Below are positions 35,560-44,043 of a DNA stretch of 64,000 bases, one piece after another. The notes under the pieces were generated by a model, which saw nothing but the letters and a program-made list of their open reading frames with translations, ran no database searches and was not told the origin of the DNA. The DNA is from Leptospira ellinghausenii (GTDB taxonomy: Bacteria; Spirochaetota; Leptospiria; Leptospirales; Leptospiraceae), in contig NZ_BFAZ01000009.1 of NCBI RefSeq assembly GCF_003114815.1, positions 1,302,001 through 1,366,000 of the forward strand, written 5' to 3'. Both the position numbers and the translations under genes were made by a program. How positions within the stretch are numbered: position 1 is the stretch's first letter; each line of letters starts with the position of its first letter.

Positions 35560-36084
35560 TTGATTTTAACTGGTAAAGAAATTTTAAAACGATTAGGTTC
35601 TGATATTAAAATTGAACCATATGATGAAAAACTCTTAAACCCAAACTCATATAATTTAAGACTTCACGAGGATTTGTTAGTTTATTCTGAATTTCCTTTG
35701 GATATGAAAAAACCAAATCCGGTACAAACTCTAAAGATACCAGAAGAAGGATTGTTATTGGAACCTGGAAAACTTTATTTAGGAAGGACCATCGAGTTTA
35801 CTGAAACACATAATTTAGTACCAATGTTAGAGGGTAGATCTTCTATTGGAAGGCTTGGAATGTTTGTACATATCACAGCTGGGTTTGGTGACGTTGGTTT
35901 TAAAGGATTTTGGACATTAGAAATCCAAGTTACCCATCCATTACGTGTTTACGCTGGAGTCCAAATTTGTCAGATTTTTTATCATACCGTTGAAGGGGAA
36001 ATCAGCGAATACAAATCAGGGAAGTACCAAGCAAACCAAGGCATCCAACCTTCATTGTTGTATAAAGACTTTGAGAAAAAGTAA
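35560..36084 (+). CDS. dcd: dCTP deaminase
   Basis: 174 residues starting at TTG. The family motifs are NSYNLRLHEDL, VPMLEGRSSIGRLGM (catalytic Arg/Ser segment), the HITAGFGDVGFKGFWTLEIQV strand run containing the general-base Glu, and the C-terminal YQANQGIQPS. The enzyme makes dUTP from dCTP as a source of thymidylate. It follows the enoyl-CoA hydratase by 3 bases, probably as a shared transcript ending at the hairpin at 36107. Confidence 0.93.
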   Translation: MILTGKEILKRLGSDIKIEPYDEKLLNPNSYNLRLHEDLLVYSEFPLDMKKPNPVQTLKIPEEGLLLEPGKLYLGRTIEFTETHNLVPMLEGRSSIGRLGMFVHITAGFGDVGFKGFWTLEIQVTHPLRVYAGVQICQIFYHTVEGEISEYKSGKYQANQGIQPSLLYKDFEKK

Positions 36085-36106
36085 AAACTTTTGGTGAAAA
36101 TCATTT

Positions 36107-36137
36107 ACCTGCCAGCCAATTCGGTCGGCAGGTTTTG
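36107..36137 (+). terminator. Hairpin terminator after dcd
   Basis: ACCTGCC (36107-36113) pairs with GGCAGGT (36127-36133); the T-rich run TTTTG follows directly. The loop contains a further short CC/GG pair. It fits a factor-independent terminator for the enoyl-CoA hydratase - dcd transcript. Confidence 0.6.
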
Positions 36138-36148
36138 TATCATTTCAA

Positions 36149-36673
36149 TTATTTTTTAGTCTTAAAGGTACAATCCCATTTAGGATCATCTAAGTTTAAA
36201 CCACCGAGTTTCACCCAATTGTTCGTTTTTCCGATAAACGTAATGGAACAGAGTGTTCCTTTTAGATCCAATCGGTTTCCACCTTCTAGAGAAGTGAATT
36301 TTCCACAGTATGTTTTTCCATCGCGTGGATTGTAGATACGGCCGTTTTTATAAACACCTTCACCAACATAATCAAAACCAGTGATGAAAACCATACCTAA
36401 ATTCGGACGAGTTCTTAACTTTGGATCTTCATTATTGTGATCTAAGTAAGGAGTGCCTGGGACACCTTTGTCTTTATCTTTCTCAGGGTAAGCGTTATCT
36501 TTGATACAAACTGTTTTTCCACAGTATTTATCCCCACACTTGAAAATTTCGATGACCGAATCTTTCTCTGGTGGAAGGTATCTTCCCAATGCAACATCAG
36601 CATTTTGAGCAAATAATGTAGTACTAGATAGAAGTACAACTGCCCATACACTTAATACAATTCTTAAATTCAT
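36149..36673 (-). CDS. DUF2147-family exported protein
   Basis: 174 residues with a signal peptide (ending TTLFAQ, about residue 23). The mature part has the DUF2147 plan: GRYLPPEKDSVIEIFKCGD..YCGKTVC, then RTRPNLGMVFITGF, GKIYNP-type segment GRIYNPRDGKTYCGKF and a final LCSITFIGKTNNWVKL. In proteobacteria the family is periplasmic and of unknown function. Six cysteines may form disulfides. AAGGA lies about 6 bases before the ATG. It is transcribed toward dcd. Confidence 0.88.
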   Translation of the reverse strand: MNLRIVLSVWAVVLLSSTTLFAQNADVALGRYLPPEKDSVIEIFKCGDKYCGKTVCIKDNAYPEKDKDKGVPGTPYLDHNNEDPKLRTRPNLGMVFITGFDYVGEGVYKNGRIYNPRDGKTYCGKFTSLEGGNRLDLKGTLCSITFIGKTNNWVKLGGLNLDDPKWDCTFKTKK

Positions 36674-36797
36674 ACAGATCCTTATTCTAAAAAATGGATT
36701 CGCTTATTTTGTCAGATTTTCGTATGTATGGCAAGCTGGTTTTTTAAAATTTTATACAATTGAATCTAAGAAAATGCAGAGTGTTCTGAATACAAAA

Positions 36798-36832
36798 AGA
36801 GCCAAAATGTTGAAATTCATTTTAGCTCTTTT
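36798..36832. terminator. Hairpin terminator, probably bidirectional
   Basis: AGAGCCAAAAT (36798-36808) pairs with ATTTTAGCTCT (36819-36829) with a single mismatch. On the plus strand TTT follows; on the minus strand the stem is followed by CTTTTTG. The useful direction is minus, about 70-100 bases past the stop of the SpoIIE-TPR gene. It lies in the 226-base gap 36674-36899, which holds no gene. Confidence 0.6.
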
Positions 36833-36893
36833 CCAATTTCTAAACTTTAAAAAAAAAATTTAGAATCTATGTCTATGGAAAACATAGCTCTAA

Positions 36894-36909
36894 CCTCAAT
36901 TAATTGAGG
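36894..36909. repeat. Perfect 16-base palindrome over a stop codon
   Basis: CCTCAATTAATTGAGG is a perfect palindrome that contains the TAA stop codon of the SpoIIE-TPR gene. It could be a protein-binding site or chance in AT-rich DNA; without a loop it is not a normal terminator stem. Confidence 0.5.
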
Positions 36910-39900
36910 CTAGTTGCTTTTTCTAATAATTTAGAAAGTTTGACCACGTTTTTATTGGTTGGATCGATTGACTGTGCCCTTGTGACATAGGTAAGAGCTC
37001 TGTCTACATTTCCCAACAATCGACTAACGTCTGCAAGGTTGATTAAGTTTTGGAAATTTTCAGGGTCATATTTTAATGCTTCTTGTGCTGCTTTTAGAGC
37101 ACGTTCATAATTCCCTAATTTTTTCTCTGACATCGCAAGGTAATACCAATATTCGCCAGAACCTTCGTTCTCTTTTAAAAACTCAGTCAAAACTTTTGCA
37201 GCAATATCGTATTCTTTTCCCTTATAACTGACCAGTCCTAAGAATTTATTGAGTTTCTGGTTATAAGGATCGGCGAGAAATGCTTTTTTCATGACGGTAA
37301 TGGCACGTTCAATTTCACCATTTTGGTAAAGTGCCTTTCCTTCTTCAAAAGCCCCAGCAGTTGTAAGTGCTTCATCCCAATCATCACCTGGTGTATCGAA
37401 AAAATCATCTATTGGTTGGTTGGCGATTTCGTCTTTTGGCGGTGTATGATGGATCGGTGATTTTTCACTTTTGAAGACCACACTCAACATAGAGATATCG
37501 TCTGTGATATCTCCTGCATTTTTCACTAGTCTTTCGACTTCATAAATATCACCATCAGCTTCTTCTACAAAACGTAAAACCATGGTTTCATCTTCATTGA
37601 TGGTTCTTACATCTTCATCAGGAGTTAAATCGATATCATCGCGACCATCGGAACCAAGGATGAGTTGGTCCCCTGGTAATAATTGGAAAGACTGCACTTC
37701 AAATGCATATTCAGAATCAAGTCCAAGTTTTCTAAGTTTTAATTCACTTTCAATGAAACTTGCTTTGCCATCTCGGTATAAAATACTGTAAGGGTGTTCC
37801 GCATTAAAATACCAAACCTTTCCCGTTTCGTCATCAATGAGCATCACGGTAGCAGAAATTACCATCGTTCCACTAAATGATTTGAAGACAGCATTCACTT
37901 CTTCGTAAACATCTGTTAGCCATTCTTCCGGTGTACGGTTTAAAATTCGTTTGTTACCAGCGGAACGTGCCATAATGGAATTCATCACAACACCCATAAC
38001 GAGTGATCCACCAGCACCTTGCATGGATTTACCCATTGCATCCCCATTCATCACCATGGTAAAACGGCGGAAATCATCAGGTTTTCCTAATTTTAAGTTT
38101 CCTGTGATACAAATATCACCACCTAAGTCTCCCGTTTTGTTACGGAATTCAAAAGTTTTCTTTTGGTGCACAAAAAAATCACAACGAATGTTCTCCGATT
38201 TGTTAGCATTGAAGAACAATGGTTTTGCGAGAAGTGAAGTTAGGAAGTAGTCTCCATCTTGTTGAACTTTTAACCGATGGATCTCATCCATTTTTTCTTG
38301 GAGTTCTTTTGTTCTTTCTTTTACTTTTTCTTCCAAGTTTTCTGCATAATCTTGGAGTTCTCTTCTGGCGTCTCGAATGGAAGATACCATTCCGTTAAAT
38401 GATTCGGCTAAATATCCAATTTCGTCATTAACTTTGATAGGCACTTCAACTTCTAAATTTCCTTGGTTTACCTTTTCTACCCCAGCAAGTAGAGCATAAA
38501 GTGGATTCACAAGGGCAGATCGAAAGAACAATGGAAAAATGACTAATAAAACGATCATTACGATTGCAAGGATCACGAGTTCTAATTTAGCCGATTTATG
38601 CATGTAATTTCTGTAATCGCGGTAGTTAAAACCTACTTCCAGATTGATTTTCTTTTTTGCATCGTAGGTCATATAAGCCACGTAATGCGAAAGTCCATCC
38701 AAATCTTTACGGTAGTGACGAGTTAAATCTGGCTTAAAATAACGGAAAAATTTTAACATTTCCACTTTTAAGTCACGGCCAGAAATTTCTTTTCCATCCC
38801 ATTTACATTCATTTACGTGTTTGAGGATTGAGTCTCGGAATGTATCAACATTTTTGACTTTTTCGATGTATTTGACACCTTCTTCGCAGAAGTTATCTGG
38901 ATCGATGTCTACCAATTTATTGGTATTAATGAATGTACGTTTGTTTAATTTTTCAATGAGTTTAGAGACTTCGGTTTTGAGTTCGTTGCCCTCTAGATCT
39001 GGATTATCACCTAAAAAATGAGTGATGGCATCTTTGTAACCAGCAAAGTAATATGGTGTTTTTGATAATAAAGAAGTAAGGGAATTTCGGTAATCGGAAT
39101 CTCCTAAAGAAACAACTTCATTGTAAAGTGCAGTATTGTATAAATCTGCTTGGACGAGTGGAAGGTCCAGGGTAACGTTGGAAGGTAAGTACGCTTTTTT
39201 AAGATTTTGTCCATTGGAATCGTATTCAATCATAAAGACGATGTCCTTTGATCTTTCTCCACCTTCCGCTACACGTAAGGCTTTTTGGATGGCGGTATTA
39301 TCAAAGGAAAGTTCCTTTTCTTGGTCCACCAAATAAGAGAATGCTTGCATGATGAGAAGGATGGTTACAAACGAAATCCCAACAATTTTTACCATAAAAG
39401 TGGTACGTTCTGTACTATTGTTGATGAAAGTAATCGTGATGATAAAGAATGAGAATGTGAAAGTTAATACTATTGCTGTCAGATAAGTAGATCTTTCCAT
39501 TGCTCCATCACGACTCATAACATTAGTTATGTTTGGAACTACCGCGGCAATCAAACCTGCAATCATAATGATTAGGAGGGTGCTACGTTTGTCTTTTTCT
39601 ACATTTAATAATCTATAACATGGTAATCCGATGAAATTGAAAAAAGAATAACCAGCGATGAATAAACTTAAAATTCGGCTGGCACCCTCTGAATTAAAAT
39701 CCCAATGGTGAGCCGTAAAATGGTATTTCCTTTCCCCTTGGGAAACACTTACTAGAAACCATAACACAACTACAACTGCAATTACGTAAGAGATTACTTG
39801 GATAATGTTTGCAGCTTTATAATCTCTATTGTCGGGGAAACGAAAGAAGTATTGTCCAAAATGGATGATACCAAAAATGATAATTCCACCTGTTATCCAA

Positions 39901-40124
39901 CGATGGTAAGAAGCAATCGGATGGTAGTAAAAGGCACCTAGTAAGTATCCAAGCTGGAAAAGTGCTAAAAATAAACATGCTAAAGCTAAGTGTTTGGTTG
40001 CGACAGTTTTGTCTTTTAGTGAAAAGAAAAATGTTGCCAAGACCGCAAGGAGGACAGTGACAATTAAACTACCGAATGTATAATAATTTGTTAGTATGTG
40101 GTCAACGGATAATGTGCTTTCCAT
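36900..40124 (-). CDS. Membrane SpoIIE-type phosphatase with HAMP and TPR domains
   Basis: 1074 residues. N-terminus: about seven membrane helices (15-240), then another at about 245-265. A large extracytoplasmic sensor (270-510) and a last helix (512-535) follow, then HAMP (537-590) and a coiled coil (580-620). The SpoIIE/PP2C domain (645-885) keeps the metal Asp residues: Asp670 in DLGGDI, Asp695 in NGDAMGK, and SDGRDD and DDISML later. The C-terminal 150 residues are TPRs (GEIERAITVMKKAFLADPYN and following units). It should remove phosphate from a serine or threonine of a STAS-type partner. It is monocistronic. Confidence 0.93.
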   Translation of the reverse strand: MESTLSVDHILTNYYTFGSLIVTVLLAVLATFFFSLKDKTVATKHLALACLFLALFQLGYLLGAFYYHPIASYHRWITGGIIIFGIIHFGQYFFRFPDNRDYKAANIIQVISYVIAVVVVLWFLVSVSQGERKYHFTAHHWDFNSEGASRILSLFIAGYSFFNFIGLPCYRLLNVEKDKRSTLLIIMIAGLIAAVVPNITNVMSRDGAMERSTYLTAIVLTFTFSFFIITITFINNSTERTTFMVKIVGISFVTILLIMQAFSYLVDQEKELSFDNTAIQKALRVAEGGERSKDIVFMIEYDSNGQNLKKAYLPSNVTLDLPLVQADLYNTALYNEVVSLGDSDYRNSLTSLLSKTPYYFAGYKDAITHFLGDNPDLEGNELKTEVSKLIEKLNKRTFINTNKLVDIDPDNFCEEGVKYIEKVKNVDTFRDSILKHVNECKWDGKEISGRDLKVEMLKFFRYFKPDLTRHYRKDLDGLSHYVAYMTYDAKKKINLEVGFNYRDYRNYMHKSAKLELVILAIVMIVLLVIFPLFFRSALVNPLYALLAGVEKVNQGNLEVEVPIKVNDEIGYLAESFNGMVSSIRDARRELQDYAENLEEKVKERTKELQEKMDEIHRLKVQQDGDYFLTSLLAKPLFFNANKSENIRCDFFVHQKKTFEFRNKTGDLGGDICITGNLKLGKPDDFRRFTMVMNGDAMGKSMQGAGGSLVMGVVMNSIMARSAGNKRILNRTPEEWLTDVYEEVNAVFKSFSGTMVISATVMLIDDETGKVWYFNAEHPYSILYRDGKASFIESELKLRKLGLDSEYAFEVQSFQLLPGDQLILGSDGRDDIDLTPDEDVRTINEDETMVLRFVEEADGDIYEVERLVKNAGDITDDISMLSVVFKSEKSPIHHTPPKDEIANQPIDDFFDTPGDDWDEALTTAGAFEEGKALYQNGEIERAITVMKKAFLADPYNQKLNKFLGLVSYKGKEYDIAAKVLTEFLKENEGSGEYWYYLAMSEKKLGNYERALKAAQEALKYDPENFQNLINLADVSRLLGNVDRALTYVTRAQSIDPTNKNVVKLSKLLEKATSLN

Positions 40125-40197
40125 AGGGTCTTCTAGATGTTAATTTAATACGAAATCGTAACAGGCGGATATGTGAAATCAATTCATTTTCCGCCGT

Positions 40198-40234
40198 CTC
40201 CGAGCAAATCAGGACTGTACTTTTTTGCTCGGAG
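40198..40234 (-). repeat. Long intergenic inverted repeat after rlpA
   Basis: CTCCGAGCAAA (40198-40208) pairs exactly with TTTGCTCGGAG (40224-40234) across 15 bases. It begins about 15 bases after the rlpA stop on the minus strand. There is no U-run after the stem in that direction, so it may be a processed or factor-dependent 3' end rather than a simple terminator. Confidence 0.5.
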
Positions 40235-40248
40235 GAAAGGGGAAATGT

Positions 40249-41124
40249 CTAACGGGTAACGATGAAACAATCAATTCCGTCGTATTTTAATTTTGATTTG
40301 AGGGATTCTGCCTTCGCACGGTCTGAAAAATCACCAACTTGAACTACATATTTGCCATCTCTCGGTGTGACAAAGACTGTTTGGTTGTATTCAGACTTAA
40401 TGGTCTCTTGGTACTTGATAGCTCGTTCTTTTTCCTGGAAAACACCAACTTGAACAGTGAATCCTTTGCCACTTACCAATGGTTTTGGTGAACCTGGTTT
40501 GACAGGGGTGAGTTTTTCTGGTTTTGAAGGAGCATCATCTAAAAGGTCAGAATCATCCAAGTCATCTGCCAATTCATCCTCCCCTTTTTTTAAAACCTTA
40601 ATCCCAACTTTGGTGACACCTTTGTCTTTAAATTCTAAGATTTCTGCAGTTTTCTCAGATACATCCACTATCCTTTCATCTACAAAGGGTCCTCTATCGT
40701 TAATCCGTACCACAGCTTCTTTTTGGTTCTCTAAGTTTTGGATTTTAACGACTGTTCCAATGGGTAATGTTCTATGAGCCCCAGTCATTTTCATTCTGTC
40801 AAAAGGTTCACCACTCGCAGTCGGTCTACCTTGGAATTTTTGTCCATACCAAGAAGAAAGACCAACTTCATCAAACTGAGTCGTCGGTTTTTTGGTTGGT
40901 AATTCAGCTTGTGGTGAAGTAGTGCTAGGTTTGGACTTTGCATCTAAATCATCCATGATTGACCTTGCAACAGGGTCATTGGAACCAGCTGGTTTGGATT
41001 TTTGTGAACGTTCAAAAAATATATCTTCTGGATCACCGGAAGCACTATAATCCCGTCTCGTAGCATCTGCAGTACTGCAGGATACGAACCACAATAGAAT
41101 GGTAATGAGTATGAGCCTTTGCAT
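40249..41124 (-). CDS. rlpA: RlpA-like septal lytic transglycosylase lipoprotein with SPOR domain
   Basis: 291 residues. The lipoprotein signal ends FVSC (Cys16), followed by a disordered Pro/Ser/Lys-rich linker. The double-psi barrel (about 88-185) has GLSSWYGQKFQGRPTASGE, GAHRTLPIGTVVKI and VRINDRGPF, with the His and Asp that are catalytic in active RlpA. A second linker leads to a C-terminal SPOR domain (about 220-290; FTVQVGVFQEKERA), which binds denuded peptidoglycan at the division site. It predicts a glycan-cleaving enzyme for cell separation. Confidence 0.93.
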   Translation of the reverse strand: MQRLILITILLWFVSCSTADATRRDYSASGDPEDIFFERSQKSKPAGSNDPVARSIMDDLDAKSKPSTTSPQAELPTKKPTTQFDEVGLSSWYGQKFQGRPTASGEPFDRMKMTGAHRTLPIGTVVKIQNLENQKEAVVRINDRGPFVDERIVDVSEKTAEILEFKDKGVTKVGIKVLKKGEDELADDLDDSDLLDDAPSKPEKLTPVKPGSPKPLVSGKGFTVQVGVFQEKERAIKYQETIKSEYNQTVFVTPRDGKYVVQVGDFSDRAKAESLKSKLKYDGIDCFIVTR

Positions 41125-41232
41125 ATTTTTCCCCTTTCTCTGGACTCTTGTGTGTACCTTTCGGTTGGTTTTTCCATTCTCGTGATAAAATTTCTATGGG
41201 GAGAATCGATTCTGAATCGATAATCGCTCTGT

Positions 41233-42138
41233 ATGGCACAGGAAATCCAGACTCTATTCAATGAAGCAGTGCGTTTGGAGCGGAATGGTGAATGGGACCG
41301 TGCCGAAACCCAATACAAATCTTTATTAGAAAAAGATCCAAATTACCATCTAGCCTTACAAAACCTAGGTGTCATTTACGCGAAACAAGGCAAACACGCA
41401 GATGCGATTCCTCTTTTTTCAAAAGCATACAAATTACATGCGAATGTTAAAAACAGTTACAATCTGGCTGTTTCTCTTTATAAACACAACGAAACTGAAA
41501 AAGCGATTAGTTTCTTAAAACAAACTTTATCTTTTGAAAAGAAGTTTATTTCAGCTCATTTATTACTCGCCCAAGCATACCAGAAATTGGGAAACGATGA
41601 GAAAACTGAAGTGTATTTGAACAATGTCATCAAAATTGAACCTAACCATAAATCAGCTTTAGGAGGGCTTGCGATGTTTTATTACGAAAGGAATCGTTTT
41701 CCAGAAAGTTTAAAAATGATTGAGCGTTATTTGATTTTATATCCAGGTAATGCTCAGTTAAAAATCATCCAATCCGAAATTTTGGCCAAACAAGGGAACT
41801 ATAAAGCATCTGCAAATTTACTAACAACTATGGTAAAAGAAGATGTTGGGTTCACACATTTTAATGAAAGTTTACAGTCTGCTTGGCAAGAAGAAGACCA
41901 AATGGCAAAAGAAAGTTTGGAAAGAATCCAATCTAAAGCCAAAAAGAAATTAAAAGAATTTAAAACGAAATTAGAACTATCAAAAGAAAATCCAGAAGAA
42001 TTTTCACCCCCTGATCCGCAAGAGGCCTTGGATTTAAGTTTGTTGTATCTTTTCAATGGAAACCCAGAAAAAGCGATGCAGTATTTAGTATTTGCGCAAA
42101 AGATGAAGGAAAACGCAGATTCAGACGGTACTTCCTAA
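41233..42138 (+). CDS. TPR-repeat protein
   Basis: 301 residues without signal peptide. At least five tetratricopeptide repeats cover residues about 1-205 (for example GEWDRAETQYKSLLEKDPNY, GKHADAIPLFSKAYKL, ETEKAISFLKQTLSF). A charged coiled-coil-like segment follows (KKKLKEFKTKLELSKENPE), and a last repeat at the end (NPEKAMQYLVFAQKM). It acts as a protein scaffold; partners are unknown. The next TPR gene begins 1 base after its stop. Confidence 0.88.
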   Translation: MAQEIQTLFNEAVRLERNGEWDRAETQYKSLLEKDPNYHLALQNLGVIYAKQGKHADAIPLFSKAYKLHANVKNSYNLAVSLYKHNETEKAISFLKQTLSFEKKFISAHLLLAQAYQKLGNDEKTEVYLNNVIKIEPNHKSALGGLAMFYYERNRFPESLKMIERYLILYPGNAQLKIIQSEILAKQGNYKASANLLTTMVKEDVGFTHFNESLQSAWQEEDQMAKESLERIQSKAKKKLKEFKTKLELSKENPEEFSPPDPQEALDLSLLYLFNGNPEKAMQYLVFAQKMKENADSDGTS

Positions 42139-42139
42139 A

Positions 42140-43063
42140 TTGAAACCTTCCATTTATTTTTCTTTTGCCATTTTTTTGATTTTTGGATTGGAAAATTGTC
42201 GTTATCCAATCGCCAAACAAGATGTACTCGAATCAGATACCTTATTTTTAGAATCTACCGATCCAAAAGCAAAAGAATGTAATGAAGAGGGAATTCGTTT
42301 CACAAAGACCATTCAGCTAGATTCTGCAGCTGCCACTTGGGACAATTGTATACTATCAAATCCTAATGACGTATCTTTACACCTTAATCGATTACGGTTT
42401 TATTTTCTATTAGATGAATATGAAGTTCTAAAACAGAAGGTAACCAAAGAGTCACCTTCTCGTAGTTCGGTAACTTACCAATCAATTTTAAAAGAATTAG
42501 AACTTCGATTACGATTGGAAGAAAAAGTGATCCTTTTGGATGCACTCTCGCGTGTCAAAGGTTGGGAGTTATTTGCTTATGAAGAACTTGCCAATTATTA
42601 TCTACAAGTGGGAAATTTTCAATTTGCAGAAGGTTATTTTAACCAAATTTTAGAAGTTGTACCGTTTCATGAAAATGCTTTGTATGGAATGGCAGACATT
42701 CAAGTCCACAAAGGGAATTGGTATAGTTTACTTGATTATGCAAAATCATTAGAAGTCTCTGCTAAAAAAAACAAAGAATACCATTTTTACTTTTTAAAAG
42801 GTAATTATGAATTGGGGCGGTATGAGATCGCACTCAAGTGGGCTGAATCAGCTTCTACAAATGAAAAATCAGATATCAATTTTTTGGAACTTTGGAGAGA
42901 TACACTTCTAGTTTTAAAAGACAATCCAAAATGGGATACCTTGTTACCTTATTATCGAAAAGCGAAGGAAAAAGGATATTCAGTCCCTGAATCAGTTTTT
43001 TTCCCAACCTTATCGAAAGAAGGGAAAGATGTTCGAAAAGCAATTCGTTCTGGAAGAAGTTAA
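42140..43063 (+). CDS. TPR-like lipoprotein
   Basis: 307 residues starting at TTG. The lipoprotein signal ends LENC (Cys20). The mature protein is helical with several degenerate TPR units (EELANYYLQVGNFQFAEGYF, ALYGMADIQVHKGNWYSLLD, FYFLKGNYELGRYEIALKW). It is probably exported partner to the cytoplasmic TPR protein before it, with which it is co-transcribed (TAA-A-TTG). Function is unknown. Confidence 0.82.
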   Translation: MKPSIYFSFAIFLIFGLENCRYPIAKQDVLESDTLFLESTDPKAKECNEEGIRFTKTIQLDSAAATWDNCILSNPNDVSLHLNRLRFYFLLDEYEVLKQKVTKESPSRSSVTYQSILKELELRLRLEEKVILLDALSRVKGWELFAYEELANYYLQVGNFQFAEGYFNQILEVVPFHENALYGMADIQVHKGNWYSLLDYAKSLEVSAKKNKEYHFYFLKGNYELGRYEIALKWAESASTNEKSDINFLELWRDTLLVLKDNPKWDTLLPYYRKAKEKGYSVPESVFFPTLSKEGKDVRKAIRSGRS

Positions 43064-43134
43064 ACTAAAAACAATTTTCTATTCATAATCATTGATTTTA
43101 AAGGCAAGAATGAATTCATGATTTAGGATTGGAT

Positions 43135-43950
43135 TTATTCATTTTCTTGGCATAAATTCCAAATTTTTTCTGCTTGCCTCAACTTAAGGACGTTATGCGT
43201 TCGAATGAATGAAATTTTATTTTTTAACAAATGGAGTTCACATGCGAGGGTTGCAAATTCTCGGTCTTCAACAGGTAAGTTTCCTAATACATTTCCTAAA
43301 AAAGATTTTCTGGAAACACTCACCATAAGCTGAGGGAATTCTAATTTTAAGATTTCGAGGTCTTGCAAAACTCGAAAGGAAACCATTGGGTCATCACTTA
43401 GAAAAAATCCCATTCCAGGATCATAAAAAATTGCAGACTCCTCGATTCCTAGAGAACATAACTCATTCCTTCTATCTCTGAAGAAAATTTGAATTTTTTT
43501 AATTACTTTTTCAGGTGATAATGTAGAATTTACTTTCGCAATATTTTTGTTATGCGAATGCATGATGATAAATTTTAAATCAGGGTATTTTTGGCTATAT
43601 GGTTTTAAAAAATCGCGGTCACCTACATAGGTAAATCCTGTGATGTCATTAAGGCAACGAACACCAGCTTCAATTGCTTTTTTTTGGACTTCGGGACGGA
43701 AGCTATCCAAACTGATTCGAACACCTTTGGGAACAAAGTAACGTATCACTGGTTCCACACGGTTCCATTCTTCCTCTTCTGTGACCAAACTTGCAGCTAT
43801 ATTTGATGATTGCCCTGAAACATCCAACCAATCGGCACCTTCTTGTAAGAGTTGTGTACCTTTTTTAATTGCCTCATCTGGATTTAAATACTTCCCTCCA
43901 TCACTGAAAGAGTCAGTTGTTATGTTTAGGATTCCGAAGATTTCAGCCAT
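43135..43950 (-). CDS. folP: Dihydropteroate synthase, divergent
   Basis: 271 residues of the pterin-binding TIM-barrel family. Clear features are GILNITTDSFSDGG (loop 1), ISLDSFRPEVQKKA, LNDITGF, YDPGMGFFLSDD, SVSRKSFLGN and the terminal RTHNVLKL. Loop 2, which is normally D-x-G-G-E-S-T-R-P-G, reads DVSGQSSNIAAS: the second-position Gly, the Thr-Arg and the Pro-Gly are replaced. It still most likely joins pterin pyrophosphate to p-aminobenzoate in folate synthesis. The changed loop lies where sulfonamides and p-aminobenzoate bind. No folate gene adjoins it. Confidence 0.85.
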   Translation of the reverse strand: MAEIFGILNITTDSFSDGGKYLNPDEAIKKGTQLLQEGADWLDVSGQSSNIAASLVTEEEEWNRVEPVIRYFVPKGVRISLDSFRPEVQKKAIEAGVRCLNDITGFTYVGDRDFLKPYSQKYPDLKFIIMHSHNKNIAKVNSTLSPEKVIKKIQIFFRDRRNELCSLGIEESAIFYDPGMGFFLSDDPMVSFRVLQDLEILKLEFPQLMVSVSRKSFLGNVLGNLPVEDREFATLACELHLLKNKISFIRTHNVLKLRQAEKIWNLCQENE

Positions 43951-44043
43951 GATTGTGAAGATTCCCTATGTACCTCTCACTTAAAGCCATATTTTTCCCT
44001 TGGCAGAAAATTCCGATCAGCCGATACATAGGAGAGACGGCAG

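Noticed and set aside
37582..39336. Several Ser-rich plus-strand frames inside the SpoIIE-TPR gene
   Set aside because: They are antisense shadows of a clearly coding 3.2-kb gene.
40457..40777. Plus-strand frame of 106 codons opposite rlpA
   Set aside because: Antisense to the linker and barrel domain; Ser/Pro-rich and without signals.
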